A stretch of 64,000 bases of DNA from contig CAYMPJ010000004.1 in NCBI GenBank assembly GCA_964392325.1, positions 108,325-172,324 of the forward strand. Reading direction: 5' to 3'. This stretch comes from CALLPQ01 sp964392325 (GTDB lineage Bacteria; Pseudomonadota; Alphaproteobacteria; Caulobacterales; Parvularculaceae). The position numbers were made by a program, and so were the translations under genes. A model generated the notes under the pieces. It did no database searches and was not told where the DNA came from. It was given only the letters and a program-made list of their open reading frames with translations. Shown here piece by piece: positions 34,624-42,868 of the stretch. Within the stretch, counting starts at the first letter, position 1, and each line of letters begins with the position of its first letter.

Positions 34624-36173
34624 GGGAAACCGCTCTGATTGCCTGGCGCGAATATAAACAATATGTCTTTTCACGCGGCTTTATTTTATTGATAGCATTG
34701 GCGCCGATTGGCCTTTTTGCTTTGGCGTTTCTAATGGGTGCGCTCGAAAATTCTATCCCGCAACGCCATTATATGATTATCGATCAAAGCGATAAAAATT
34801 ACGCCGATCAGGTTGAAGATTATGTTGGCCGGTTGGAGGACCAGCGGGTGATCGCTGCGTGGGATCAGTTTGTAACGATTAATCAAAATGTTGAGCTAGG
34901 TGAGGAGAGTAATATCCCAGCGCCTTTTGCGCCAGACGCATTGAGCGCATCGCGCCTTCATGAGTTTCGCGCAAAAGGGGGTGTTGAAGCGGCCAAACGC
35001 ATAGCAGAACCCTTTTTACGGGTTGACCCCGAAAATTTTATCCCGCCCCGTGCGCGCTATAAAAGACATCCCATACCTGAGCCCCTAAGGCAGGCATCAC
35101 AGGCAAAACAGTTTAGCGCTGATCATTATCTTGATTATTTACGCCCCTATCTGCTTGACGAGAAAAGTCTGCCGGTAAATGGAGAGGGCAGTGACGGTGA
35201 CGGGGTCACACTTTTTGCGGTTTTGATTATACCGGCGGATTTTGGCGAGAACGGCAAGAGCGATGCGCAATATTGGAGCAGAAACCTTGTTGATGTGGAA
35301 TTGAAGGATGATTTCTCCCTCGGGCTTAACCGCGCCTTGCAACTGCAACTTGCGGCAAATCGGGGGCTGAATAAAAAAACCTATGAAGAGATCGTCACCT
35401 CAATTGCCAGTCTTGATGAATTTCGTCCGGACCGGGAAAATGAAGATGCAGCCCTGAACCTTAAAGACCGTATCGAGATAGGCCTACCGGCGGTTATGAC
35501 ATATGTTTTGTTTATTCTGATTTTCTCGGTTGGCCATTTATTGCTGACCAATACGATCGAAGAGCGCTCTAATAAAATCGTCGAAATGCTATTATCTTCT
35601 GTGACCGCCAACCAGCTCATGTTGGGCAAGCTTTTGGGCATTGGGGCGGTGGGCCTGACCATACCGGCGATCGGCGCGACATTTGCGTTGATTAGTGGAT
35701 TAACTTTGTTTGCAGAGAACCAGATTGCCAGCCAGATTATCTCCAGCCTGTTTTTGTCGCCGCTGGTTTGGGTCTATCTGTTTTATTTTCTGTGTGGGTA
35801 TGTGATTTTTGCGATGATGTATCTCGCGGTCGGGGCGATTTCCAATTCCCTGCAGGATGCACAAACCTTTATCGGGCCCATCACCCTTATTGTTCTGGCC
35901 CCGCTTCCCCTTATGGTTCTGGTTTTTCAAGATCCCAATGGGCTCGTTGCATCCATTATGACATGGATCCCGTTCTATACCCCCTATGCGGTGATGTTGC
36001 GTGCGGCCTCTGACCCGCCACTGTGGGAGATCATTGGCGCGACCATTTTCATGCTGGTTTTTGGCGGATTTTTTATTGCTCTGATGGGGCGCATTTTTCG
36101 CCGCGGCCTGCTCAGCTCTTCCCCGACCAGCCTTTCAGCCTTTTTGCGATTGGCCGGGTCCAATCCAAAGTAG
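34620..36173 (+). CDS. ABC transporter permease (NatB-like)
   Basis: Membrane component of an ABC-2-type exporter (Na+ or drug exporter NatB family). An N-terminal helix near residues 20-45 is followed by a long periplasmic domain of about 240 residues (to residue 285), then five or six helices from about 288 to the end, including the ABC-2 landmark TIEERSNKIVEMLLSSVTANQLMLG. Length 517 fits. ATGA overlap with the ATPase gene means co-translation. Substrate not inferable. Confidence 0.9.
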   Translation: MRETALIAWREYKQYVFSRGFILLIALAPIGLFALAFLMGALENSIPQRHYMIIDQSDKNYADQVEDYVGRLEDQRVIAAWDQFVTINQNVELGEESNIPAPFAPDALSASRLHEFRAKGGVEAAKRIAEPFLRVDPENFIPPRARYKRHPIPEPLRQASQAKQFSADHYLDYLRPYLLDEKSLPVNGEGSDGDGVTLFAVLIIPADFGENGKSDAQYWSRNLVDVELKDDFSLGLNRALQLQLAANRGLNKKTYEEIVTSIASLDEFRPDRENEDAALNLKDRIEIGLPAVMTYVLFILIFSVGHLLLTNTIEERSNKIVEMLLSSVTANQLMLGKLLGIGAVGLTIPAIGATFALISGLTLFAENQIASQIISSLFLSPLVWVYLFYFLCGYVIFAMMYLAVGAISNSLQDAQTFIGPITLIVLAPLPLMVLVFQDPNGLVASIMTWIPFYTPYAVMLRAASDPPLWEIIGATIFMLVFGGFFIALMGRIFRRGLLSSSPTSLSAFLRLAGSNPK

Positions 36174-36465
36174 TGATTTTTCCCCATTGTGCCTTGTATA
36201 CGGGCTTGGAGTGAAAGAGTTGGGGGGAAAGGTAAAATTCTTGCATTCAAGAGCTCGACAATCCCGGCGGCTCTGCTATAGAAGCGCGCTAGAGTGAATA
36301 GACCGAGCGCCACATCGGTTTTGGACTTTCGCTCTTATGCTCTTGGTTCGTTTGTGAGAGACCACTTAAGATAGTGATTCTTAAACGAAATGAGGGTAGA
36401 TAACATCGTGTCGGTGGCCGTGCGCGATGTCGAGTATAGGCTAATGATCTGGACCACTATGGTAT

Positions 36466-36550
36466 GCGGATGTGGCGGAACTGGTAGACGCGCTGGATTT
36501 AGGTTCCAGTGCCGCAAGGCGTGGAGGTTCGATTCCTCTCATCCGCACCA
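36466..36550 (+). tRNA. tRNA-Leu (anticodon UAG)
   Basis: Acceptor stem GCGGATG pairs with CATCCGC, the anticodon loop TTTAGGT gives UAG (reads CUA), a long variable arm (about GTGCCGCAAGGCG) is typical of tRNA-Leu, and the T arm is GGAGG-TTCGATT-CCTCT. The 3' CCA is encoded. It is 81 bases upstream of trigger factor. Confidence 0.95.
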
Positions 36551-36630
36551 TAGGTTCCAGATAGCTAAAAGGGTCGCTCTCAAATCTTAAAGAAGATAGA
36601 TAGCGCCATAGGACGTTGAAGAAAGTTTAA

Positions 36631-37971
36631 ATGACGATGGAAGTTTCTGAAGTATCGAGCGAAGGCCTGGAGCGCAAATTCAAGGTCACGGTTTCTGCCA
36701 ATGAGTTGGACGAGAAACTGACCACTAAGCTGGAAAGCATGAAGGGCCAGGTTCAGCTAAAGGGCTTTCGTAAAGGCAAGGCGCCTGTCTCTTTTCTCAA
36801 GAAAATGTACGGCAAAGGCGTCATGGGCGAAATTGTTCAGGAAGTCGTAAGCGAGACTTCTAGCAAAGCTTTCACTGATCGCGACCTGCAACCGGCGACC
36901 CAGCCCCATCCCCATTTTCATAGTAATATGGAAGATGTGATCGCGGGCAAAGCAGATCTTGAATATGATGTGCACGCAGAGATTCTACCAAGCTTTGAGC
37001 CAATGGATGTAGCCAAGCTTGAGCTTGTTCGCCCTGTTGCAAAAGTTCCCGATGGGGATGTCAATGAAGCGATTGATAATCTCGCCAATAGCCAGCGCAC
37101 TTATGAGCCTCGCAAGAAAACCGCGAAAGCCAAAAAAGATGATATGGTCGTCATGGATTTTGACGGCAGTATTGATGGCACGCCATTTGATGGCGGCAAA
37201 GGCGAAAATATTGATTTGGTTATAGGCTCGGGCCACTTTATTCCCGGGTTCGAAGACCAGTTAATTGGCGTAAAAGCGGGCGATGATCTTGATGTTAAGG
37301 TCACCTTCCCGGAAGATTATGGCCAAGGCGATTTAGCGGGCAAAGATGCGGTATTCGCGGTCAATGTCCATGAAGTCAAAGCCCCGGAAGCGGTTGAAAT
37401 TGACGATGCGCTGGCTGAAAAACTGGGCCTTAAAGACCTTGCTGAGCTCAAAGAAAAAATTACCGAAAATATCGCTGAAGATTATAAAAATCGCTCGCGC
37501 GGCCACGTAAAACGCGCGCTTCTTGATAAGCTCGATGAGGCTCATGATTTTGAGCTGCCCGGCTCCATGGTTGATGCAGAATTCACGCAAATCTGGCAAC
37601 AGGTTGAAAATGCCGAGCGGGACGAGGAAGACAAGGACAAAACTGAAGACGAGCTGAAGATCGAATATCGCAAGATTGCCGAGCGACGGGTGCGTCTTGG
37701 TCTGGTTTTGGCTGAAATCGGCAAGGTTGGAAAAGTCGATGTTCCGGCAGAAGATGTGCAGCGCGAATTGATTAACACAGCGCGTCAATTCCCTGGCCAA
37801 GAACGTGAAGTTCTGGAATTTTATCAACAAAACCCGAATGCTATGGCGCAAATTCGAGCGCCCTTGTTTGAGGAAAAAGTCGTCGACTATATCCTCGAGC
37901 TGGCCAAGGTTAAGGATAAAACCGTCTCCAAGGACGAGCTTATGAAAGATCCCGAAGGGGATGATATTTAA
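36631..37971 (+). CDS. tig: Trigger factor
   Basis: Ribosome-bound chaperone and peptidyl-prolyl isomerase that meets nascent chains at the tunnel exit. The ribosome-binding signature GFRKGKAP is in the N-terminal domain (about 46-53), the FKBP-type PPIase domain covers about 155-245 (VVMDFDGSIDGTPFDGG, GSGHFIPGFEDQL), and a long helical C-terminal substrate-binding domain follows. Length 446 is typical. It follows a tRNA-Leu; the clpP-clpX genes often found next are not here. Confidence 0.96.
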   Translation: MTMEVSEVSSEGLERKFKVTVSANELDEKLTTKLESMKGQVQLKGFRKGKAPVSFLKKMYGKGVMGEIVQEVVSETSSKAFTDRDLQPATQPHPHFHSNMEDVIAGKADLEYDVHAEILPSFEPMDVAKLELVRPVAKVPDGDVNEAIDNLANSQRTYEPRKKTAKAKKDDMVVMDFDGSIDGTPFDGGKGENIDLVIGSGHFIPGFEDQLIGVKAGDDLDVKVTFPEDYGQGDLAGKDAVFAVNVHEVKAPEAVEIDDALAEKLGLKDLAELKEKITENIAEDYKNRSRGHVKRALLDKLDEAHDFELPGSMVDAEFTQIWQQVENAERDEEDKDKTEDELKIEYRKIAERRVRLGLVLAEIGKVGKVDVPAEDVQRELINTARQFPGQEREVLEFYQQNPNAMAQIRAPLFEEKVVDYILELAKVKDKTVSKDELMKDPEGDDI

Positions 37972-38031
37972 GGCTGGTCGATAGGGTTTTTAGGGCCTAA
38001 TTTCCTACCGGAAAATATCGGATAAACCGGT

Positions 38032-38274
38032 TTGGCTGACAAATCGCCCCACTACCCTCGCGTAATTGCTTATGGATCGGTGTCCATGGGCATTTCCTCT
38101 TATATTGATACTTGCTATTGGCGCAATAACCGCCCATTTGAGTGGGAAGACGCGCCGGAACTCCTCTGCCGGGGTATGAGGGAGGCGTTAGCAGTATTTT
38201 TGCATCCGATTGTCAAACGGCTTATGATAAGTCAGGCGTTTTATACGATCGATATGGGCCGAGAGTGCATTTAG
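38032..38274 (+). CDS. Possible small protein, weakly supported
   Basis: An 80-codon frame beginning with TTG in the gap between trigger factor and the CnoX gene. Its translation is protein-like in places (FEWEDAPELLCRG) but there is no clear Shine-Dalgarno and no family is recognised. It may be a remnant or chance frame. Confidence 0.25.
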   Translation: MADKSPHYPRVIAYGSVSMGISSYIDTCYWRNNRPFEWEDAPELLCRGMREALAVFLHPIVKRLMISQAFYTIDMGRECI

Positions 38275-38284
38275 GGATAAAGCA

Positions 38285-39352
38285 ATGAATGATTTTACGG
38301 GACAAAAACTGGGACTAGGGCCATCGATTGGTCAAGGTGGGTCTTTGGATGGATCGACTGGGAGCGGATCATCAGGCGGCTTGAACGTAGGGCCTCAAGA
38401 ACCGGCCCCGGGAAATGCTGCGCCCGGCCCGACGCCCGGCCCGACGCCCGGCCAGACTTCAGGCCCATTGATTGTAGATGGCACCATCGAGACTTTTGAG
38501 TCCGATGTCTTGGCCGCTTCGATGACAATGCCCGTTATTGTCGATTTTTGGGCTCCATGGTGCGGCCCTTGTAAGCAATTGACGCCAATGCTGGAAGCGG
38601 CAGTCACCAAAGCTGCCGGCGCGGTCAAACTTGTCAAAATCGATATTGATAAAAATCAAATGCTCGCCTCCCAATTGCGGGTCCAGTCTGTGCCAACAGT
38701 CTATGCCTTTTTTCAGGGCCAGCCCGTCGACGGGTTTATGGGTGCGGTCCCGCAAAGTGAGTTGGATGCATTTATTGATCGCCTGAAAGCGCTTGATGGC
38801 GGGGCAGCCTCAAACCCGCAAGGGCCCGATCCGGTTCAGATCATGGCCGCAGCAGATGCAGCTTTTGAACAGGGTGATGTAACAAATGCAGCCGGGCTAT
38901 ATAGCCAGCTGGCGCAAAATGATCCGGAGAACCTGTTGGCGCTTGCCGGTTTGGCGCGATGTTTTCTCGCTATGGGTGAGGTCGAACAGGCGAAAAATTT
39001 ACTCGCGAGTCTGCCTGAAGAGAAACAATCGGATAGTGCATTAACGCCTGTTTTTGCTGCCATAGAATTGAGCGGGGATAGCGCGGGGGCCGGGGAGATT
39101 GGCGATCTTACGGCAAAACTTGAAGCCTCTCCCGATGATAATGAAACCAGATTTGCATTAGCTGAAACCCTGATTGCCTCGGGAGATATGCAAGCGGGCA
39201 CCGAGCAATTGCTGGTCCTTATGGAGCGCGATCTGGAATGGGATGAGCGCAGGGCACACGCCAAACTCCTCAAGGTTTTCGAAGCCATGGGGCCAACTGA
39301 TCCTTTCGTAAAATCGGCCCGTCGCCGGATGTCGTCATTACTCTTTAGCTAA
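38285..39352 (+). CDS. CnoX/YbbN-type thioredoxin-TPR chaperedoxin
   Basis: Thioredoxin-fold protein with TPR repeats, a holdase that delivers substrates to GroEL. Residues 1-55 form a Gly/Pro/Ala-rich flexible tail encoded partly by 12-base repeats. The thioredoxin domain (about 58-165) has a complete WCGPC motif, so unlike E. coli CnoX it could be redox-active, as reported for Caulobacter CnoX. TPR-type helices follow from about 185. Next genes are a LON-domain protein and Trm112, a typical neighbour set. AGGGA precedes the ATG. Confidence 0.92.
   Translation: MNDFTGQKLGLGPSIGQGGSLDGSTGSGSSGGLNVGPQEPAPGNAAPGPTPGPTPGQTSGPLIVDGTIETFESDVLAASMTMPVIVDFWAPWCGPCKQLTPMLEAAVTKAAGAVKLVKIDIDKNQMLASQLRVQSVPTVYAFFQGQPVDGFMGAVPQSELDAFIDRLKALDGGAASNPQGPDPVQIMAAADAAFEQGDVTNAAGLYSQLAQNDPENLLALAGLARCFLAMGEVEQAKNLLASLPEEKQSDSALTPVFAAIELSGDSAGAGEIGDLTAKLEASPDDNETRFALAETLIASGDMQAGTEQLLVLMERDLEWDERRAHAKLLKVFEAMGPTDPFVKSARRRMSSLLFS
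38421..38456 (+). repeat. Three 12-base units encoding a Pro/Gly-rich linker
   Basis: Units CGCCCGGCCCGA at 38421-38432 and 38433-38444, and a copy with one mismatch at 38445-38456. They encode the flexible region before the thioredoxin domain; repeat number may vary between strains. Confidence 0.65.
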
Positions 39353-39388
39353 ATTTAATGACGCGCAGAGACCCGCGTCAGGAGGACT

Positions 39389-40054
39389 ATGGAAAACACA
39401 GCTCGATATTTACGACAGGGGACGATGCCGGATGTCATTCCGGTTTTTCCTTTGGAGGGCGCGCTTTTGTTGCCGGGGGGGCAATTGCCCCTGAATATTT
39501 TTGAGCCCCGCTATTTGCGCATGATTGATGATGTGCTGGGCACAACCCGTATGATTGGCATGATCCAGCCAAGGGAGGCCGAGAGCGAAGGTCATAAATC
39601 AGCGCTTTATGGTATTGGCTGTGCTGGCCGGTTAACCGGATTTGCCGAGAGTGATGATGGCCGCTATCTCATCACATTAACCGGCCTGAGGCGGTTTCAG
39701 ATTATCGAAGAGCTGGGGGTTGATACCCCTTATCGACAAGTCAGCGTTGGTTGGGAGAGATTTTCAAGTGATGGTCTGCCAGATGCGTCCAGCGAAATGA
39801 TTGATCGCGAACGCTTGCTCAATGCGATGGAACTTTATCTGGATGCCGAAGGGCTAAAGACCGACTGGGAGGCCGTTGAGGATGCGCCCAGTGAATCACT
39901 GGTTGTGTCTCTTGCGATGGGATGCCCGTTTGAACCAAATGAAAAACAGGCATTGCTTGAGGCTGAAAATAATCTGGTGCGTGCCGATTGTTTAATGACA
40001 TTAATGGAAATGTCGTGCGTGGATGATGGCGCGAATGATTCTATGATGCAGTAA
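39389..40054 (+). CDS. LON peptidase substrate-binding domain protein
   Basis: A stand-alone N-terminal domain of Lon protease (ASCH/PUA-like fold), without ATPase or protease domains. Signatures are FPLEGALLLPGGQLPLNIFEPRYLRM (about 20-45) and IGCAGRLTGFAESDDGRYLI. Length 221 is usual. Good Shine-Dalgarno GGAGG before the ATG. In the same direction as CnoX and Trm112 with short gaps (36 and 14 bases), suggesting an operon; role unknown, probably protein quality control. Confidence 0.93.
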   Translation: MENTARYLRQGTMPDVIPVFPLEGALLLPGGQLPLNIFEPRYLRMIDDVLGTTRMIGMIQPREAESEGHKSALYGIGCAGRLTGFAESDDGRYLITLTGLRRFQIIEELGVDTPYRQVSVGWERFSSDGLPDASSEMIDRERLLNAMELYLDAEGLKTDWEAVEDAPSESLVVSLAMGCPFEPNEKQALLEAENNLVRADCLMTLMEMSCVDDGANDSMMQ

Positions 40055-40068
40055 AAAGCGAGATAAGA

Positions 40069-40329
40069 ATGGGTTCTCAAGAATCAGATAATGCGCAAAT
40101 GTCGCCTGAAAAAGGGTCGACGGATGGGCCGGGCGATATCAATATTGATAAACGCCTTCTGGAATTATTGGTTTGTCCACAAACCAAAGGGCCTTTGGTT
40201 TTTGATAAACAAAAAGGCGAATTGTTGAGTAAAAATGCCGGGCTTGCATATCCAATTCGCGATTCGATACCGATTATGCTACCTGATGAGGCGCGGCCAT
40301 TAACAGATGACGAGATTAATCGACTATAG
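40069..40329 (+). CDS. Trm112 family protein
   Basis: Small protein of the Trm112/YcaR family, which in eukaryotes and archaea activates methyltransferases. Core: LLELLVCPQTKGPLVFDKQKG then LLSKNAGLAYPIRDSIPIML. Only one Cys remains in the first knuckle (VCPQT), so zinc binding is doubtful, as in many bacterial members. An N-terminal tail of about 25 polar residues precedes the domain. Fourteen bases after the LON-domain gene. Confidence 0.92.
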   Translation: MGSQESDNAQMSPEKGSTDGPGDINIDKRLLELLVCPQTKGPLVFDKQKGELLSKNAGLAYPIRDSIPIMLPDEARPLTDDEINRL

Positions 40330-40378
40330 CTTAACAAAACGATTTTTTTAAAACATTTCAAACATTGGACTAAATTAT

Positions 40379-41845
40379 ATGGACTCTCCAATTCTCGATA
40401 TGGCACCTGCGGATGATTTGACTTTATGTAAAGATGCGGCAGATGCTATCGAGAAATTAATAGCGTTATATAATCAGAGCATTGATGATATCAGTAAAAG
40501 ATTTGATGCTTATGTTGAAGAGCGTCTCGATCAGGACACACCGAAAACACCAAACTATCCCTATTTATGCGTAGTTGTGCCTGCGGAGAAATCAACCCAG
40601 ACCAGTAAACTGGCTCTCGGCGGTGTGGCCTCTGAAAGCCTACACGGCGCTTCTATCACGCGCCCTGATTTATTTGTTGAATTTCTGACCGAAGAAATCA
40701 CCAGAATCATCGAGCGCTTTGACGCAAAAATATATGTTGGTAGCTCGCATATTCCAATGCCATTGACCTTTGCTCTGGAGGAGGCGACCTCTGCCCTGAC
40801 GGCGGAAAAGCGTAGCCAGCTTCAGTGTCATTTTCATATGCCAAATCTTGTGAGTACGAATGACGAAATTGTTGACGGGCATCGTATTTTGCAAAGATTT
40901 GGATCGATGCCCTTATCTTTGTTTACAGCGGAGCGAATTGATTATTCCCTGCACAGGATCAAACATTACACGGCGACCAAACCCCAACATTATCAACGCT
41001 ATATTCTGTTTACAAACTATCAGCGCTATGTTGATGAATTTTCTGAATATGCAAAAGCCGAAGTAGAGGCCGGCCGCGCCGAGCGATATGTAGAGCCCGG
41101 GGACCGGATTTTTGAAAAAGGAAAAGAACCCTCTGGCCCTCCTATCGCCAAGTTACCCCAAATGCCAGCCTATCATTTGGTGCAAGGGAAGCATGAAGGG
41201 ATTACGCTGGTTAATATTGGTGTGGGGCCGTCCAATGCGAAAACCATTACCGAGCATCTGGCGGTGCTGCGCCCCAATGTCTGGTTGATGATTGGCCATT
41301 GTGGGGGGTTGCGGCGCACGCAGCGTTTGGGCGATTATGTTTTGGCCCATGCCTATTTGCGTGATGATGCGGTACTGGATGATTTTCTTCCCCCTTCAAT
41401 GCCTTTACCCACAATCGCAGAAGTGCAGCTGGCATTAACGCAAGCCGTTCGCGAGGTTTGCGAGATCGAGCAATCTGATTTGAAGAATTTGCTACGTACG
41501 GGAACTGTTGTCACAACCTATGATAGGAATTGGGAGCTTTTATTCGAGAAAAATGCGGTGCGCCTCAATCAGGCGCGTGCCATTGCGATTGATATGGAAT
41601 CGGCGACCATTGCGGCCAATGGCTATCGCTACCGTGTCCCTTATGGGACTTTGCTGTGTGTCTCTGACCGTCCATTGCACGGTGAGATTAAATTGCCCGG
41701 CATGGCTGATGCATTTTATCAGGAAAGGGTTAGCCAGCATTTGGATATTGGTTTGCGCTCTGTAGAATTATTGCGTAAGGAAGCCAATGCGGGCACATTG
41801 CATTCGCGTAAATTACGCAGTTTTGATGAGCCTTTAATGCGTTGA
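40379..41845 (+). CDS. amn: AMP nucleosidase
   Basis: Hydrolyses AMP to adenine and ribose 5-phosphate, controlling adenylate level. The C-terminal half is a nucleoside-phosphorylase-like fold with NIGVGPSNAKTITEHLAVLRP, MIGHCGGLRRTQRLGDYVLA and IDMESATIAANGYRYRVPYG; the first half is the AMN-specific regulatory domain. Length 488 is typical. Follows Trm112 by 49 bases and precedes bioB; the co-location has no obvious metabolic link. Confidence 0.95.
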   Translation: MDSPILDMAPADDLTLCKDAADAIEKLIALYNQSIDDISKRFDAYVEERLDQDTPKTPNYPYLCVVVPAEKSTQTSKLALGGVASESLHGASITRPDLFVEFLTEEITRIIERFDAKIYVGSSHIPMPLTFALEEATSALTAEKRSQLQCHFHMPNLVSTNDEIVDGHRILQRFGSMPLSLFTAERIDYSLHRIKHYTATKPQHYQRYILFTNYQRYVDEFSEYAKAEVEAGRAERYVEPGDRIFEKGKEPSGPPIAKLPQMPAYHLVQGKHEGITLVNIGVGPSNAKTITEHLAVLRPNVWLMIGHCGGLRRTQRLGDYVLAHAYLRDDAVLDDFLPPSMPLPTIAEVQLALTQAVREVCEIEQSDLKNLLRTGTVVTTYDRNWELLFEKNAVRLNQARAIAIDMESATIAANGYRYRVPYGTLLCVSDRPLHGEIKLPGMADAFYQERVSQHLDIGLRSVELLRKEANAGTLHSRKLRSFDEPLMR

Positions 41846-41911
41846 TAAGTTTATCGAGACGTATAGATTTATTGATCGTAGAAATTTTTATAAGTGAAGA
41901 GAATTAATTGT

Positions 41912-42868
41912 ATGAGTGTTGAGGAAAAAACGTCACGTCAAGTGTATAGCCGTGAAGATGTTAATGCCTTGATGGCGCTTCCCTTTATGAATTTAATTCA
42001 TCATGCCCAGAATGTGCACCGGGAAAATTTTACGCCAAATGAAGTGCAGGCCTCGAGGCTTGTATCGATCAAAACCGGCGGCTGTCCGGAAGATTGTGGC
42101 TATTGTAATCAGTCGGCAAAATTTGATACCGGCTTAAAAGTCTCTAAACTTATGGATAATGAGAAGGTTATGCGCGAAGCGCGCGCGGCCAAAGAGGAAG
42201 GGGCATCCCGATTTTGCATGGGCGCTGCATGGCGCTCGCCAAAAGACCGGGATATGGAAGATCTGTGCGATATGGTTCGCGAAGTGAAGTCTCTAGGTTT
42301 GGAGACTTGCATGACGCTTGGCATGTTAACCGGCGAGCAGGCATCATCATTGGCTGATGCCGGGCTGGACTATTATAATCATAATATTGATACCTCTCCC
42401 GATTATTATCCCAAAGTCATCACGACAAGGACTTTCGAGGATCGTATTGAAACCCTAAACCATGTGCGCCAGTCTGGCATGAAGGTGTGTTGCGGCGGTA
42501 TTGTGGGTATGGGGGAAGAGCCCGAAGACCGCGTCGGGTTTTTGATAGCGCTGGCAAATATGAGCCCGCCGCCCGAATCGGTGCCGATTAATGCGCTCAT
42601 GCCAACCAAAGGGACACCCCTTGGACAGTCAGAAAAAATTTCATCCTTTGAGTTTATTCGTATGATCGCGGTTGCCCGGATACTTATGCCGAAATCTTAT
42701 GTGCGCTTATCAGCGGGAAGAGATCATATGAGTGATGAAACCCAGGCTTTGTGTTTTCTCGCCGGAGCAAATTCGATTTTTATAGGGGATCGTTTGCTAA
42801 CCACCGATAATCCCGGTCAAGATAAGGATCATGCCTTGTTTGAAGATCTAGGGATCAAACTTGTCTAG
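41912..42868 (+). CDS. bioB: Biotin synthase
   Basis: Radical SAM enzyme that inserts sulfur into dethiobiotin. The C-x3-C-x2-C cluster motif is GGCPEDCGYCNQS, the second-cluster ligands are in RFCMGAAW and ETCMTLGML, and the family end motif is AGANSIFIGDRLLTT. An earlier GTG (41894) lacks a ribosome-binding site, so ATG 41912 is chosen. Other bio genes are not nearby. Its last four bases overlap the opposite-strand PodJ-like gene. Confidence 0.95.
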   Translation: MSVEEKTSRQVYSREDVNALMALPFMNLIHHAQNVHRENFTPNEVQASRLVSIKTGGCPEDCGYCNQSAKFDTGLKVSKLMDNEKVMREARAAKEEGASRFCMGAAWRSPKDRDMEDLCDMVREVKSLGLETCMTLGMLTGEQASSLADAGLDYYNHNIDTSPDYYPKVITTRTFEDRIETLNHVRQSGMKVCCGGIVGMGEEPEDRVGFLIALANMSPPPESVPINALMPTKGTPLGQSEKISSFEFIRMIAVARILMPKSYVRLSAGRDHMSDETQALCFLAGANSIFIGDRLLTTDNPGQDKDHALFEDLGIKLV

